DNA from: Candidatus Cloacimonadota bacterium
Lineage (GTDB): Bacteria > Cloacimonadota > Cloacimonadia > Cloacimonadales > Cloacimonadaceae
Direction: 5' to 3'
Length of the DNA stretch: 64,000 bases
Assembly (NCBI GenBank): GCA_030154085.1
Contig: JASKKR010000003.1
Coordinates: forward strand, 1-64,000
Shown one piece after another: positions 1 through 8,923 of the stretch. The notes under the pieces are model-generated. The model had not been told where the DNA came from. It ran no database searches and saw only the letters and a program-made list of their open reading frames with translations. The number at the start of each line of letters is the position of its first letter. The stretch's first letter is position 1. A program made the position numbers and the translations under genes.

Positions 1-117
1 TTTTATGGCTTTACCACATCGAGGGAGTTTGGCCATAAACAGGCAGAATGATCCTGACTGATATGCAGTTCTGGCTTGAGGCAATTATGCCAAGGTCTTA
101 CATAGATAATCTCAGGT

Positions 118-147
118 TAAAGAAAAAGCGGAGCATATTGCTCCGCT
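118..147 (-). terminator. Rho-independent terminator of the PPIase gene
   Basis: An 8-bp perfect stem (AGCGGAGC at 127-134 paired with GCTCCGCT at 140-147) encloses a 5-nt loop. Read on the minus strand it is followed by a run of T residues (complement of 123-127). It lies just after the stop codon of the minus-strand gene at 171-2213. The rest of bases 1-117 shows no gene I can support. Confidence 0.85.
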
Positions 148-170
148 ATTTATCAATGCAGGTGTGGCCT

Positions 171-2213
171 TTAATCTTCGACTTCTTCAAAGTTTTCAAA
201 GTCTACAGTATTACCTTGTAGGCTGTCAATCATAAAGCGAGCGGATTCGTGGAGATCTCCTTCTGGGTAGATTTCCAAGAAGTTGTGAAAGAGTTCCAAT
301 GCAAGCTCTTTATCTTTCATTTCTTCGGCAACAAGGAATGCCTTCATGAAGTATGCTTTATAGTCGTCGACTCCGTTTGCATAATTTTTAACAATCTGAT
401 CATAAAAGACGATCGCATCTTGGTAGTTACGATTTCTAGTGGCTGTATCAGCATATTGGAAGAGTTCTTCCGCGGAGAGAGTAAGACGGATGCGTTCTGG
501 GTATTTAACCATATTCAATTCAACGAACAGCTCTTCTTTGATCTGGTCTAGTTTGGCTTTTTCTTTTTCTTGCTTGATGGCACCGATGATTCTGGGTTCA
601 ATTTCCACCTGGGGACGATATGATTTTGGAGTTTCATCAATGGTGCGGAAGAATACGATGTCGCCATTGGCAGTAGTAAACACTGGGGAGAGATAGCCCA
701 CAGGGTTGTCCCAGATGAGTCTGCTGAATTCAGCGTCTTGTACCAGACCGGTGACAATACCATTGTCATATTGATTCGGATAGATATCTTTATCGGGGCG
801 GGTGGAATATTTTTTGACAATCTGTGTCATTTTATCTTCATCATTTTTGCGATGAGCAGCACGGAACTTGCGCCAAGCCTTTTTGGCATCCTTTTCATTG
901 TCAAAGAAAAGCACTTGGATGGTACGCTGAGCGGGTTGGGCATAATTTTCTTTGTCGCGTTCATAGCGTTCGGCAATTTCTTCATTGGTGACCTGAATTT
1001 CATCCAGTACCAAGATTTCATAGGCGCGACGGAGACTGATATTGCGATGTAAGGTTTTGTAGTCCTCTGTATCAGCAAAGTATTGTTCATAGCCAAGAGC
1101 CTTGGCTTCGATATAGAAGAGATCTTGGATAAGGATTTGTTCGATTAGTCCCTTTGCCCCTTCTCCTTTAATATAGAAGATCTGTTCTTGGGGGCTAAGC
1201 TTATCAAAAGCATTTAAGACATCTTGGATGGTGTAGATCAATTCATCATGAGGCGAGTATACCACGACATTGAAGAGGATATCTTCGTTATTCTTTTTGG
1301 CCTGCAAATCGATCTGAGCGGCAATGTCTTCATGAATGACGACTTCGTATTTGTCTTTAAGAGTGCTGCGGATATCTTCAAGAATACGACGCTCCATCAC
1401 AGGGCGGATGCGCTGCTCAATCTCGGGGAGCACTTCCTGATATTCTCTTTGTCTGCCAGGGACCCAACTTACGGTGCGGAAGATGTGCCAACCAAGTTCT
1501 GTATGATACGGACCATATACATGATTTTGGTCAACCTCGCTATTGCGAATATACTCTTCCAGTTCATAATCATTTCCCACGCCGGGGATATTGCCATTGA
1601 GGCGGATGTTTTTGATTACGCCTTTAAGACCGCGAGCGTATGTGTTTTGATTGTATTTATCGGAGACTTCAGCAAAGCTAGCGCCGTCTGCGAGTTCTTG
1701 CATGGCATCGAGAGCGTCTTGTTCTGTCGAAGTTTGAATATATTCTATCGTAATATTGGGGTTTAGATAAAAGAGCTGAAGGTTCTCTTGATAATATTGC
1801 TCTTTGTCCTCTTCGGTGATATCCACTTGACTGGTGACATGACGTTTATAATATTCTTGCAGATAAAAACGCCGAGTTAGGTCTTCCAGACGTTCAGTCA
1901 CTTCGGGAGATTTGTCTATACCGAGCTGTTTGGCTTTTTCATAAAATACTGCTTCTGTACAGAGTATGTCCAAGATTTGCATCTGACCGTCAATAGTGCT
2001 ATACCGTCCCTGATGCTGAGGAGGTAACTTCGAGATTTTATTGAGGACATCTGCCCGGGTGATTTTGCCGCCATCATATTCTGCCAAAATATCGTCTTCA
2101 TTTAAAAGATTCGAATTTGACACCTTGACTGGGGTTGGATCTGCGGCGATCAGGAAGCTTGAAACTACCAGCATTATGCTGAGAGTAAGTATCTTAGCTG
2201 TAAGTCTTGACAT
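171..2213 (-). CDS. Periplasmic SurA/parvulin-type peptidyl-prolyl isomerase with C-terminal TPR region
   Basis: 680 aa. An N-terminal signal peptide (hydrophobic run LSIMLVVSSFLIAA) predicts export. A SurA-like N-terminal chaperone region is followed by a parvulin-like domain at about residues 150-255, ending in an ELGWHIFRTVS stretch typical of PPIC domains. A second, more divergent parvulin-like segment lies at about 430-560, ending in TTANGDIVFFR. The last 90 residues form TPR-like helices (AEELFQYADTA, YQDAIVFYDQIVKNY). Members of this family escort unfolded outer-membrane proteins across the periplasm. The TPR tail is not part of E. coli SurA. The ATG at 2213 is preceded by GGAG. The gene is monocistronic with its own terminator. 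Confidence 0.85.
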   Translation of the reverse strand: MSRLTAKILTLSIMLVVSSFLIAADPTPVKVSNSNLLNEDDILAEYDGGKITRADVLNKISKLPPQHQGRYSTIDGQMQILDILCTEAVFYEKAKQLGIDKSPEVTERLEDLTRRFYLQEYYKRHVTSQVDITEEDKEQYYQENLQLFYLNPNITIEYIQTSTEQDALDAMQELADGASFAEVSDKYNQNTYARGLKGVIKNIRLNGNIPGVGNDYELEEYIRNSEVDQNHVYGPYHTELGWHIFRTVSWVPGRQREYQEVLPEIEQRIRPVMERRILEDIRSTLKDKYEVVIHEDIAAQIDLQAKKNNEDILFNVVVYSPHDELIYTIQDVLNAFDKLSPQEQIFYIKGEGAKGLIEQILIQDLFYIEAKALGYEQYFADTEDYKTLHRNISLRRAYEILVLDEIQVTNEEIAERYERDKENYAQPAQRTIQVLFFDNEKDAKKAWRKFRAAHRKNDEDKMTQIVKKYSTRPDKDIYPNQYDNGIVTGLVQDAEFSRLIWDNPVGYLSPVFTTANGDIVFFRTIDETPKSYRPQVEIEPRIIGAIKQEKEKAKLDQIKEELFVELNMVKYPERIRLTLSAEELFQYADTATRNRNYQDAIVFYDQIVKNYANGVDDYKAYFMKAFLVAEEMKDKELALELFHNFLEIYPEGDLHESARFMIDSLQGNTVDFENFEEVED

Positions 2214-2620
2214 TCTATGCTCCTTATCTTTGCTTTAATAATAATTGTTTATGCGACAAAAACTAAGGGATCGGCAAAACGTCAAGAGTTTTGATGGATT
2301 TGCTCTCAATTGTTCACATTATAGAGCGAGGGGGCAGAGTGTAAGCATAATATGCAAATAATTTACTTGACGCATAATCATACCTATAAAACACTGGAAA
2401 TAAGGATTTGAAAATCATCAAAACAGTTTAAGCATAGTTGAATTGTCTTAATGGCTAAAGTATTAAATTTAGTAGTAAATAGGTCGAAATGCAGGTGATG
2501 AAATATTGGTCAGTAACCTTGCTGAATATTGAGGAGACTGGACTTTTTCATCGGAATTGGCACACATCGTGCATATAACAATTAGCAAAAACAAAAACGA
2601 TCCCCCAGGAGGATAGTAAA
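2214..2620. promoter_or_regulatory. Divergent intergenic region upstream of the pilus locus
   Basis: 407 bp separate the minus-strand PPIase gene from the pilin gene. No ORF is convincing here. Besides the sigma-54-type element described separately, there is a weak sigma-70-like pair on the plus strand, TTTACT at 2362-2367 and TATAAA at 2385-2390 with a 17-bp spacer, more than 200 bp before the pilin. On the minus strand a TTGACG element (complement of about 2280-2286) faces the PPIase gene. The long AT-rich stretch between could hold activator sites for a sigma-54 regulator, but I cannot identify one. Confidence 0.4.
2557..2573 (+). promoter_or_regulatory. Sigma-54 (-24/-12) promoter of the major pilin gene
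   Basis: The sequence TTGGCAC-N5-GTGCA has the invariant GG (2559-2560) and GC (2571-2572) at the exact spacing of the consensus TGGCAC-N5-TTGC, with one mismatch in the -12 element. The expected start near 2584 gives a leader of about 37 nt with an AGGAGG ribosome site before the ATG at 2621. Major pilin genes of Pseudomonas and Geobacter are known to use sigma-54 with the PilS/PilR system. No such regulator is in this window. Confidence 0.75.
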
Positions 2621-3058
2621 ATGCTCAGAAAACTGAAAAACAAGAAGGGTTTCACCCTCATCGAAGTGTTGGTAGTAGTTATCATCGTCGCCATCTTGGC
2701 AGCGATTGCGGTACCACGTTATCTGCGCTATGTTGAAAAGTCACGTAGCACAGAAGCTCAGACCGCCATCTCTACCATCCGCAAAGCTTATGACATCTAC
2801 TTGCAAACCAATGGTTCAACCGATGGTTTCTCCCTCGAACAGGCTACCAGAGAAGCTAGCCTGGGTGAGAGCACAATGAAGAACTGGAAGTTTGAAGTAG
2901 TCGGTAGTCCACCCACCAGGTACATTGCGACCTCCACTCAGGAATTCGCCGGCGGCGAAGGTAAACAAGTGTGGTATGACGTAGCTGAAGCTAAATTCCA
3001 TGGTTATGGGATTGACACTTGGACCGATCCTGAGACCGGAGGAATGATGACCGACTAA
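2621..3058 (+). CDS. Type IV major pilin (prepilin)
   Basis: 145 aa. A short basic leader ends in KKG, followed by FTLIEVLVVVIIVAILAA: a class III signal cut by prepilin peptidase after Gly10, with the conserved Glu at mature position 5 and a hydrophobic helix that builds the fibre core. The globular part has no cysteine, so there is no disulfide-bounded D-loop. It is the first gene of the pilus operon, right behind a sigma-54-type promoter, and has a strong AGGAGG site, as expected for an abundant subunit. A type II secretion major pseudopilin is the alternative, but pilT 14 bp downstream favours a pilus. No prepilin peptidase gene is in the window. Confidence 0.88.
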   Translation: MLRKLKNKKGFTLIEVLVVVIIVAILAAIAVPRYLRYVEKSRSTEAQTAISTIRKAYDIYLQTNGSTDGFSLEQATREASLGESTMKNWKFEVVGSPPTRYIATSTQEFAGGEGKQVWYDVAEAKFHGYGIDTWTDPETGGMMTD

Positions 3059-3072
3059 GGGAGGATGGTACT

Positions 3073-4128
3073 TTGACAATTCATGAACTATTACGCTTTA
3101 CCGCCGAGGCGGGAGCGTCTGATCTTCATGTTGCTGTGGGCGCGCATCCAATGGTGCGCGTCAACGGCAAGATGAAAAAACTCAACCTTCCGGTGCTCTC
3201 ACTTGAAGATGTTGAAGGTCTCGTCTATGGTGTGATGAATGACGTTCAGCAGGAAATGTTTAAAAAGAATCTGGAAATTGACTTTTCCACTAAGCTTTCT
3301 AATGATGTACGTTTCCGTGTGAATGCATTTCACCAGATCAACGGTATTTCAGCAGCTTTTCGTGTGATCCCCAATGAGATCATGAGCTATGAGGAGCTGC
3401 GCTTACCAGAGGTTCTTAAACGTCTTACGCGTAAAGAGAAGGGACTCATCCTGGTGACAGGACCTACCGGAAGCGGAAAATCCACTACTTTGGCGACAAT
3501 GATTGATACAATTAATGACAATCGTTATTGCCATATTATCACAGTGGAAGACCCCATTGAATTTGTACATCGCAGCAAAAACAGCCTCATCAACCAGCGT
3601 GAGCTGGGGCACGACACATGGAGCTTTACCGCAGCATTGCGTAGTGCTCTTCGTGAAGACCCAGACGTGATTCTGGTTGGTGAGATGCGTGATTTGGAGA
3701 CAGTGTCACTTGCGTTGACAGCAGCAGAAACCGGACACTTGGTGTTTGCCACACTGCACACAGGAAGTTGCACAAAATCCATTGACCGTGTAATAGATAT
3801 GTTCCCAAAAGAGCAACAGCAACAAGTGCGGTCAATGCTTGCAGAATCTCTGGAAGCAGTGATTTCACAGACCCTGTTGCCTACTAAAGATGGAAAGGGA
3901 CGAGTTCCGGCAGTCGAGATAATGCTCGCCAATGCCGCTGTTCGTAACCTTATTCGTGAAGAAAAAACCTACCAGATTCCCTCTGTCATTCAAGCTTCCA
4001 CCAAGGAAGGTATGCAGACCAGAGATCAATCTCTGTACAACCTGGTAATGAATAACTACGTTGAACGTACCGTGGCAGAAGAAGTAGCGGAAAACCCGAA
4101 ACTCTTTGCTAGTGGTGCTGGTTTCTAA
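3073..4128 (+). CDS. pilT: Twitching motility retraction ATPase PilT
   Basis: 351 aa, normal for PilT. It is the hexameric cytoplasmic ATPase that depolymerises type IV pili. Walker A GPTGSGKST lies at residues 130-138, followed by the Asp box (TVEDPIEF), Walker B (DPDVILVGEMRD) and the His box (TGHLVFATLHT). The PilT-specific motif, here AVRNLIRE, sits near residue 296 and separates it from PilB/GspE. The start is a TTG at 3073 preceded by GGGAGGA, and no ATG fits better. Presence of a retraction ATPase argues that the locus makes dynamic pili rather than a type II secretion system. Confidence 0.95.
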   Translation: MTIHELLRFTAEAGASDLHVAVGAHPMVRVNGKMKKLNLPVLSLEDVEGLVYGVMNDVQQEMFKKNLEIDFSTKLSNDVRFRVNAFHQINGISAAFRVIPNEIMSYEELRLPEVLKRLTRKEKGLILVTGPTGSGKSTTLATMIDTINDNRYCHIITVEDPIEFVHRSKNSLINQRELGHDTWSFTAALRSALREDPDVILVGEMRDLETVSLALTAAETGHLVFATLHTGSCTKSIDRVIDMFPKEQQQQVRSMLAESLEAVISQTLLPTKDGKGRVPAVEIMLANAAVRNLIREEKTYQIPSVIQASTKEGMQTRDQSLYNLVMNNYVERTVAEEVAENPKLFASGAGF

Positions 4129-4142
4129 AGGGATGGTTTAAG

Positions 4143-4616
4143 ATGACACCCCGCTTTTTTCATGACAAACCCTGCCTGCTCAAAAATGAGCGGGGGGTCA
4201 CCCTTTTGGAATTGCTAGTAACAGCCGCGGTGCTGGCTGTATTAGTCATTAGTATCTATATCGGCATCATCTATGCTGAGAAGCAAAGTATACAAAACTA
4301 CAGGCAGCGCAGAGCGACTTTACTAGCAGCAGGGGAATTGGATAGACAGTATTTTTATAACAAGTACAATACAAATCAAAACGATCTGATGTTTCTACCG
4401 CTTCGCAATCGTGAAGTAGTGATCGATGAACTTCCCAGCGGAGAACTGCTGATGGGAGTGCAGAATGTAACTACAACGCGCGAAAGCGAGTTTAGCGGTG
4501 CGCAACAATATCCATATACCAAGGTAGTTTCACGAGTTGAATGGCAAGACCCTTACTCTGGTGAAACGGTTTATGTGGAACTCAGAGAAGATTATTACAT
4601 TAGAGCAGGGAATTGA
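4143..4616 (+). CDS. Minor pilin / pseudopilin
   Basis: 157 aa. The class III signal KNERG-VTLLELLVTAAVLAVLV has the processing Gly, the Glu at mature position 5 and a hydrophobic helix. The leader before the Gly is long (about 19 residues). The rest is not recognisable beyond a generic minor-pilin fold. It probably joins a tip or priming complex with the next two genes. The start ATG at 4143 follows GGGATGG. Its stop overlaps the ribosome-binding region of the following pilin-like gene, so the two are likely translated together. Confidence 0.8.
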   Translation: MTPRFFHDKPCLLKNERGVTLLELLVTAAVLAVLVISIYIGIIYAEKQSIQNYRQRRATLLAAGELDRQYFYNKYNTNQNDLMFLPLRNREVVIDELPSGELLMGVQNVTTTRESEFSGAQQYPYTKVVSRVEWQDPYSGETVYVELREDYYIRAGN

Positions 4617-4617
4617 T

Positions 4618-5259
4618 ATGACTAGTATACTGAAACGGAATAATGGTGTCACATTAATAGAACTAGTTGCTGTTCTGGCTATATCGACCATATTGATCTT
4701 CGTGTCAGGTGTGGGAGTAAGTGTATTTTTCAAACGCTATAAGGTTATATCTGATTACACCGACCTTCAGACCCAAGCGATGGCTGCCCTACAAACGATT
4801 CGAAATGGTCATGGTTTTGGTCGTGGTGAAGAATTCTATGGCGTGGCAAATGCGAGGAGATTGCAGATAATTGGAGCCACCGATGTCTTCGGAGCCGGTT
4901 CCGGAATCAAGATATATCCTCCAGCAGCAAAAGATTATCAAGCCAACGACTGGGTAGAATTCTATCTTGATGGGAATGCTATTCGTATGAACTACGTGTA
5001 CAATGGCGTGCAAGTCGATAGTCCGCAATATATATTCCCAGAGCGGGATCAACTGGATAAGTTTCAAGTAACTCGTTTTGAAGTCTCAGATGCCAATGGA
5101 ACAGGATCCATCCTACCCCTTGAATCTTTGTCAAACGAAGATAAGCCGGCTCTACTGTACGTTGAACTTGACGCCCGCGTGAAGGTCCGCGATGGGGTTC
5201 CTCCTAAACCGGATGAATATAAAACCATCAGTTACAGTACGTATATGGTGAAGAAATGA
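4618..5259 (+). CDS. Minor pilin / pseudopilin
   Basis: 213 aa from the ATG at 4618, which lies one base after the previous stop. Longer in-frame extensions run back into the previous gene and would bury the prepilin signal, so I prefer this start. The signal RNNG-VTLIELVAVLAISTILIFV carries Gly at the cleavage site and Glu5. A C-terminal globular domain of about 170 residues follows, with a beta-rich tail. Its place between a shorter minor pilin and a PilX-like protein suggests the PilW/GspJ position of a minor pilin set. That assignment rests on order and size only. Confidence 0.78.
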   Translation: MTSILKRNNGVTLIELVAVLAISTILIFVSGVGVSVFFKRYKVISDYTDLQTQAMAALQTIRNGHGFGRGEEFYGVANARRLQIIGATDVFGAGSGIKIYPPAAKDYQANDWVEFYLDGNAIRMNYVYNGVQVDSPQYIFPERDQLDKFQVTRFEVSDANGTGSILPLESLSNEDKPALLYVELDARVKVRDGVPPKPDEYKTISYSTYMVKK

Positions 5260-5290
5260 GTTTTTGCATAGCTAATGCAAGGGAGATATT

Positions 5291-7222
5291 ATGCGAAAAT
5301 TATTGAGCAGCCAAAGTGGCAACTTGGCCATAGCAATGCTTCTAGCCGTCATAGGACTTATGAGCGGCCTCAGTATGGCAAGTATAGCCCTAAAGGATAC
5401 TAAGAGTTTTGTTTGGGAATTTGAAAGTATCCAAGGTCTGCACTTGCTGCGCGCAGAAGCCTACCGCGGACAAGCGATGTTGGAGCGTAATAGCGATATT
5501 GCCGGCATCTATTACACGCCTGTACGCAATGTTCCTGTGTCTGGAAGCCATATTAAAAGAACATTCTCGACTCAGAGCCGCATATATAAGGAAAAGGTTG
5601 AACAAACAGAGACTGCTGAAATCGAAGGAACTGGCGCTACGGGAAGTCTAGGTGAAGGACGCGAATACTATAAGATTGATTCTCTCGTTGAAGCAAAAGC
5701 CGGCGTGGGACAAACGGCTTACTATGGTGCAAATAAATCCGTTGTGAGAAAGTATTCGGAGCTAACCATTATCCAAACCAGTTTCTCAGAATTTATGTAT
5801 TTCACAGACACGGATATGAGTCCGAATAACACAAACGTTTATTTCTATGGATACGATGTAGTAACTGGTAAGGTGCACAGTAATAGTGATATCAAGATCA
5901 AGCAAGCCGGTGGCGGAAGCAACAATGGATGGCCTACATTCTTGAATTTGGTCACAACCGCCGGTCATATTGTATCCACACCTTCAAACTATCCCCTAAA
6001 TCAGGTTTTTCAAGGTGGACTAGTCGAAGAATATGACGGATACGAGTTCCCACCTGAAGCAACTGAGCTCAGGGCTAGAGGAACCAACATTGGTAACGGA
6101 GATGGTTATATTTATTTAATCACAGTTAATGAGGCTGGATTTAGCGGATGGGAAGGTGCTATATCTTCAGGACGTCGTGTATCAAAGATTGTCTACGACG
6201 AATACCCACCTCCTGGAGATAGCCTGTGGACAAATAATTTTACCGTAAGAGATACCATATGGACGCCAGGTCTTGGCGGTACAGCTTCTGGCAGAGCTTT
6301 TTATGTCAATGGCGAGCTATGGATATCTGGCGTTTTCCAAGGCTATCAAACTTGGGGCAGCTCAGGTGATATGTATCTTGTTGGTGATATAGCCCTTAAG
6401 AACACCAACATCCCCAATAATCCGGTAGATAACTCCACCGACGTAGTTGGTCTAGTATCTGAGAAGTCTATTCTCATCAAATACGGCTATAAAAATCCGG
6501 AAGATTCCCTACGAGTCCATCCAAACGTTGGTGCCGATACTGAATACAATAATCCTGCTGGCGGAGGAATATTCATCTATGCTGCTATGGCAGCTTTAGG
6601 AGATGGTAATAATAATCCCTATGAGGATGGGGTATTCACATTCGAATACCAACATCCACATCCATCTACACCTGCGCTGAATGTGATGATGGAATATGAT
6701 GATGGGACTCAAGAGATTGTAACTTTTGACTTCATCGACATTCATCGTCGGCGTTATCCGCCTACAGCAGCCGAGCCTTGGCCAACTCCTGCTTTGGGGC
6801 AACTCCCACTGGATCTTCCGTGGTACAATCCATTATGGCCGGAGGCTTTTCCCTATCGTGAACGCGGAACAATAAACGTCTGGGGCGCTATAGCACAAAG
6901 GCGTCGCGGCTACGTGCATCGTAGCGGTAATGATAATGAATATCCGTCTAATAATGGCGTCTGGGATATTGAAGTAGATAAATGTGGATATCCGGTTAAT
7001 GGTCAACCAATTACTGATCCTGTGTTTGGCTTTCAAATGGCCTCCCAAAACTATCCGGGAGCTGCTGGAAGTGGTGTCGGATACAAGAAAAACTATAACT
7101 ACGACAATCGTCTCTTGTCTGTCACTCCCCTCCTGTATCCGAAAGTTAGGCTCAAAGGTGGCAAGAATCCTATGAATCAGGGTGACTGGAATTTAAAAAG
7201 ACCAGTTAGGTCATTACTATAG
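5291..7222 (+). CDS. Large PilX/GspK-like minor pilus component
   Basis: 643 aa. The N-terminus MRKLLSSQSG-NLAIAMLLAVIG resembles the PilX class, where a Gly precedes a hydrophobic helix but the mature +5 Glu is missing. The remaining roughly 600 residues are rich in Gly, Asn and Tyr with repeated beta-type stretches, much larger than ordinary PilX (about 200 aa) or GspK (about 320 aa). I recognise no enzyme motif. It may be an exposed tip adhesin carried by the pilus, by analogy with large PilX/PilY1-associated tips in other bacteria (inference). The ATG at 5291 follows GGGAG. Confidence 0.7.
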   Translation: MRKLLSSQSGNLAIAMLLAVIGLMSGLSMASIALKDTKSFVWEFESIQGLHLLRAEAYRGQAMLERNSDIAGIYYTPVRNVPVSGSHIKRTFSTQSRIYKEKVEQTETAEIEGTGATGSLGEGREYYKIDSLVEAKAGVGQTAYYGANKSVVRKYSELTIIQTSFSEFMYFTDTDMSPNNTNVYFYGYDVVTGKVHSNSDIKIKQAGGGSNNGWPTFLNLVTTAGHIVSTPSNYPLNQVFQGGLVEEYDGYEFPPEATELRARGTNIGNGDGYIYLITVNEAGFSGWEGAISSGRRVSKIVYDEYPPPGDSLWTNNFTVRDTIWTPGLGGTASGRAFYVNGELWISGVFQGYQTWGSSGDMYLVGDIALKNTNIPNNPVDNSTDVVGLVSEKSILIKYGYKNPEDSLRVHPNVGADTEYNNPAGGGIFIYAAMAALGDGNNNPYEDGVFTFEYQHPHPSTPALNVMMEYDDGTQEIVTFDFIDIHRRRYPPTAAEPWPTPALGQLPLDLPWYNPLWPEAFPYRERGTINVWGAIAQRRRGYVHRSGNDNEYPSNNGVWDIEVDKCGYPVNGQPITDPVFGFQMASQNYPGAAGSGVGYKKNYNYDNRLLSVTPLLYPKVRLKGGKNPMNQGDWNLKRPVRSLL

Positions 7223-7251
7223 ATAATATGTATGTGGAATAAAGAGGAAAT

Positions 7252-8322
7252 ATGAAGAAGAACAAAACCGTTCGATTCAAGGAGACTGTGGGTATCGATA
7301 TTGGGACCCATAGTGTAAAGATTGTGCACCTCAAAAAGCTTCATGAAGGCTTCAAGCTCTTGAACTATGAGGTGCGACCGACTGTGCCTCAGGGGGTGGA
7401 GTATGTACTCAGCGACCTACGTCCCGAGCGTTATGCGCCGGTACTCGTCGAAATGCTGAAGACTCTGAGGATATCACCCAAGCAAATTAAACATCTGGTG
7501 ACATCGATTGGTGGAGATAATACGAGCATCAAGCAGATCAAGACTATCTTCCTGCCTGATGAGGAATTAGAATCCGCTCTCTTCTTTGAAGCCAAAAAGC
7601 ACATTCCGATCAGTGGCTCTGATATGGTGCTGGACTACCAAGTGCTATCCGTGGAGGAAAAGACTAATAATATGAACATCCTCCTGGCTGCGACATCCAA
7701 AGAGGTACTTAATGAGCACACAAGAATCTTGGATACTGCAGGATTACATCCCCATATTGTGGACATAGACTCATTGGCGGTGGCAAATAGCTTTTTGCTC
7801 AATGCCTATGTCGAAGATGGCGTGTATGTCTTGCTTAATGTGGGAGCACACCGCACCAATATGGTAATTTGGGGTCCAGATGCTAAGTTCTTTGCCCGCG
7901 ATATTCCTTATGGTGGATATCATTTCACGACTGATATCATGCGTAAACGTCAGCTTGAATGGGCTGAAGCTGAGGAATATAAGTTCAAGTACGGACTTTT
8001 AGACGATCCGGACAATCCGACTGTGCAAACCATCAGTATGCTTGATATCACGGAGAAATCAACTGAAGATGCCATCGCTGAAGAACTGCGCCGTTCCCTG
8101 CGCTTCTATGTCAAAGAAGCAGGAAATAGTGATTTTAGAAAGATCTATCTTATGGGTGGTGGTGCTAAGACTAAAGGCTTGGCGGAATATCTGCAGGATA
8201 AAGTAAATGTACCTACGGAAATCTTCTTGCCTTTCATTAACGTTGAAATGCCGGAAAAATTCCAAGACAAGAAGGATCCACAACTTGCTTTAGCTATCGG
8301 CTTGGCAATGCGGATTGAGTAG
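7252..8322 (+). CDS. pilM: Type IV pilus assembly protein PilM (FtsA-like actin fold)
   Basis: 356 aa, typical length. The actin/FtsA-like nucleotide fold is visible: phosphate-1 VGIDIGTHSVKIV at residues 13-25, the second phosphate loop LLNVGAHRTNMVIW near 193-206, and an adenosine-type motif IYLMGGGAKTKGLAEYL near 299-315. PilM sits on the cytoplasmic face and binds the N-terminal tail of PilN. It is followed 13 bp later by the PilN-like gene, the standard order pilM-N-O-P-Q. The start ATG follows AGAGGAAA. Confidence 0.92.
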   Translation: MKKNKTVRFKETVGIDIGTHSVKIVHLKKLHEGFKLLNYEVRPTVPQGVEYVLSDLRPERYAPVLVEMLKTLRISPKQIKHLVTSIGGDNTSIKQIKTIFLPDEELESALFFEAKKHIPISGSDMVLDYQVLSVEEKTNNMNILLAATSKEVLNEHTRILDTAGLHPHIVDIDSLAVANSFLLNAYVEDGVYVLLNVGAHRTNMVIWGPDAKFFARDIPYGGYHFTTDIMRKRQLEWAEAEEYKFKYGLLDDPDNPTVQTISMLDITEKSTEDAIAEELRRSLRFYVKEAGNSDFRKIYLMGGGAKTKGLAEYLQDKVNVPTEIFLPFINVEMPEKFQDKKDPQLALAIGLAMRIE

Positions 8323-8335
8323 GGGGAGATAGATT

Positions 8336-8923
8336 ATGCAGGAATTTTACTTCAAAATAAACCTTAACAAATATGGCGAACAGAGGTTGGAAAGGGAGCG
8401 TGAAGCTCGCACATTTAGGAATGCTGCGATCTTTTTTGTGATCTTTTTTATCCTGATACTGGCTGGCTGGTTTTATGAATCGAATAGAGTCAATAAAAAG
8501 TTGGTCGCTCGCCAAAAATATCTTGCTGAGATTCAGGAAGAATTGCAAAGCTATCGTACCAGCGGAGACTATTTGTCTTCAAACGATCTTGACCGCCTTG
8601 CGAAAACTTTTGATGACCGGATTTTCTGGGCTAAAAAGATGGTAGCACTCGGTGAAGAGATTGATGATAAATTGGCAGTCCGCAAATTCTCGTATTCCAA
8701 TGGGGTATTAACCATCAATGGTATCACAGAAGTAGACGCCAATGTAAAGGAGTTTGATTTGATCAACGAGTTTATACAACGCTTGAAATCCAATCCTGAG
8801 ATCTCAAACGATTTCCCGATGATCAAGAGTGGACAAGTGATCAAACAGGTTGTCAAAGATACTGCTATCTTTGAATTTGTAATTGAATGTTACACACCTG
8901 AAGCAGCGGGAGGCAGACGATGA
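8336..8923 (+). CDS. pilN: Type IV pilus inner-membrane alignment protein PilN-like
   Basis: 195 aa. A short cytoplasmic tail contains FKINLNKY (residues 6-13), which corresponds in place to the INLLP motif by which PilN docks on PilM. One membrane helix (about 29-47) leads to a periplasmic ferredoxin-like domain with a coiled-coil start. Function and symbol are inferred from this architecture and from position between pilM and a PilO-like gene. Sequence similarity to Pseudomonas PilN is low. It ends with a 4-bp overlap with the next gene. Confidence 0.8.
   Translation: MQEFYFKINLNKYGEQRLEREREARTFRNAAIFFVIFFILILAGWFYESNRVNKKLVARQKYLAEIQEELQSYRTSGDYLSSNDLDRLAKTFDDRIFWAKKMVALGEEIDDKLAVRKFSYSNGVLTINGITEVDANVKEFDLINEFIQRLKSNPEISNDFPMIKSGQVIKQVVKDTAIFEFVIECYTPEAAGGRR

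Noticed and set aside
4537-4617. Longer start of the second minor pilin at 4537
   Set aside because: It would add 27 residues overlapping the previous gene and displace the prepilin signal from the N-terminus.
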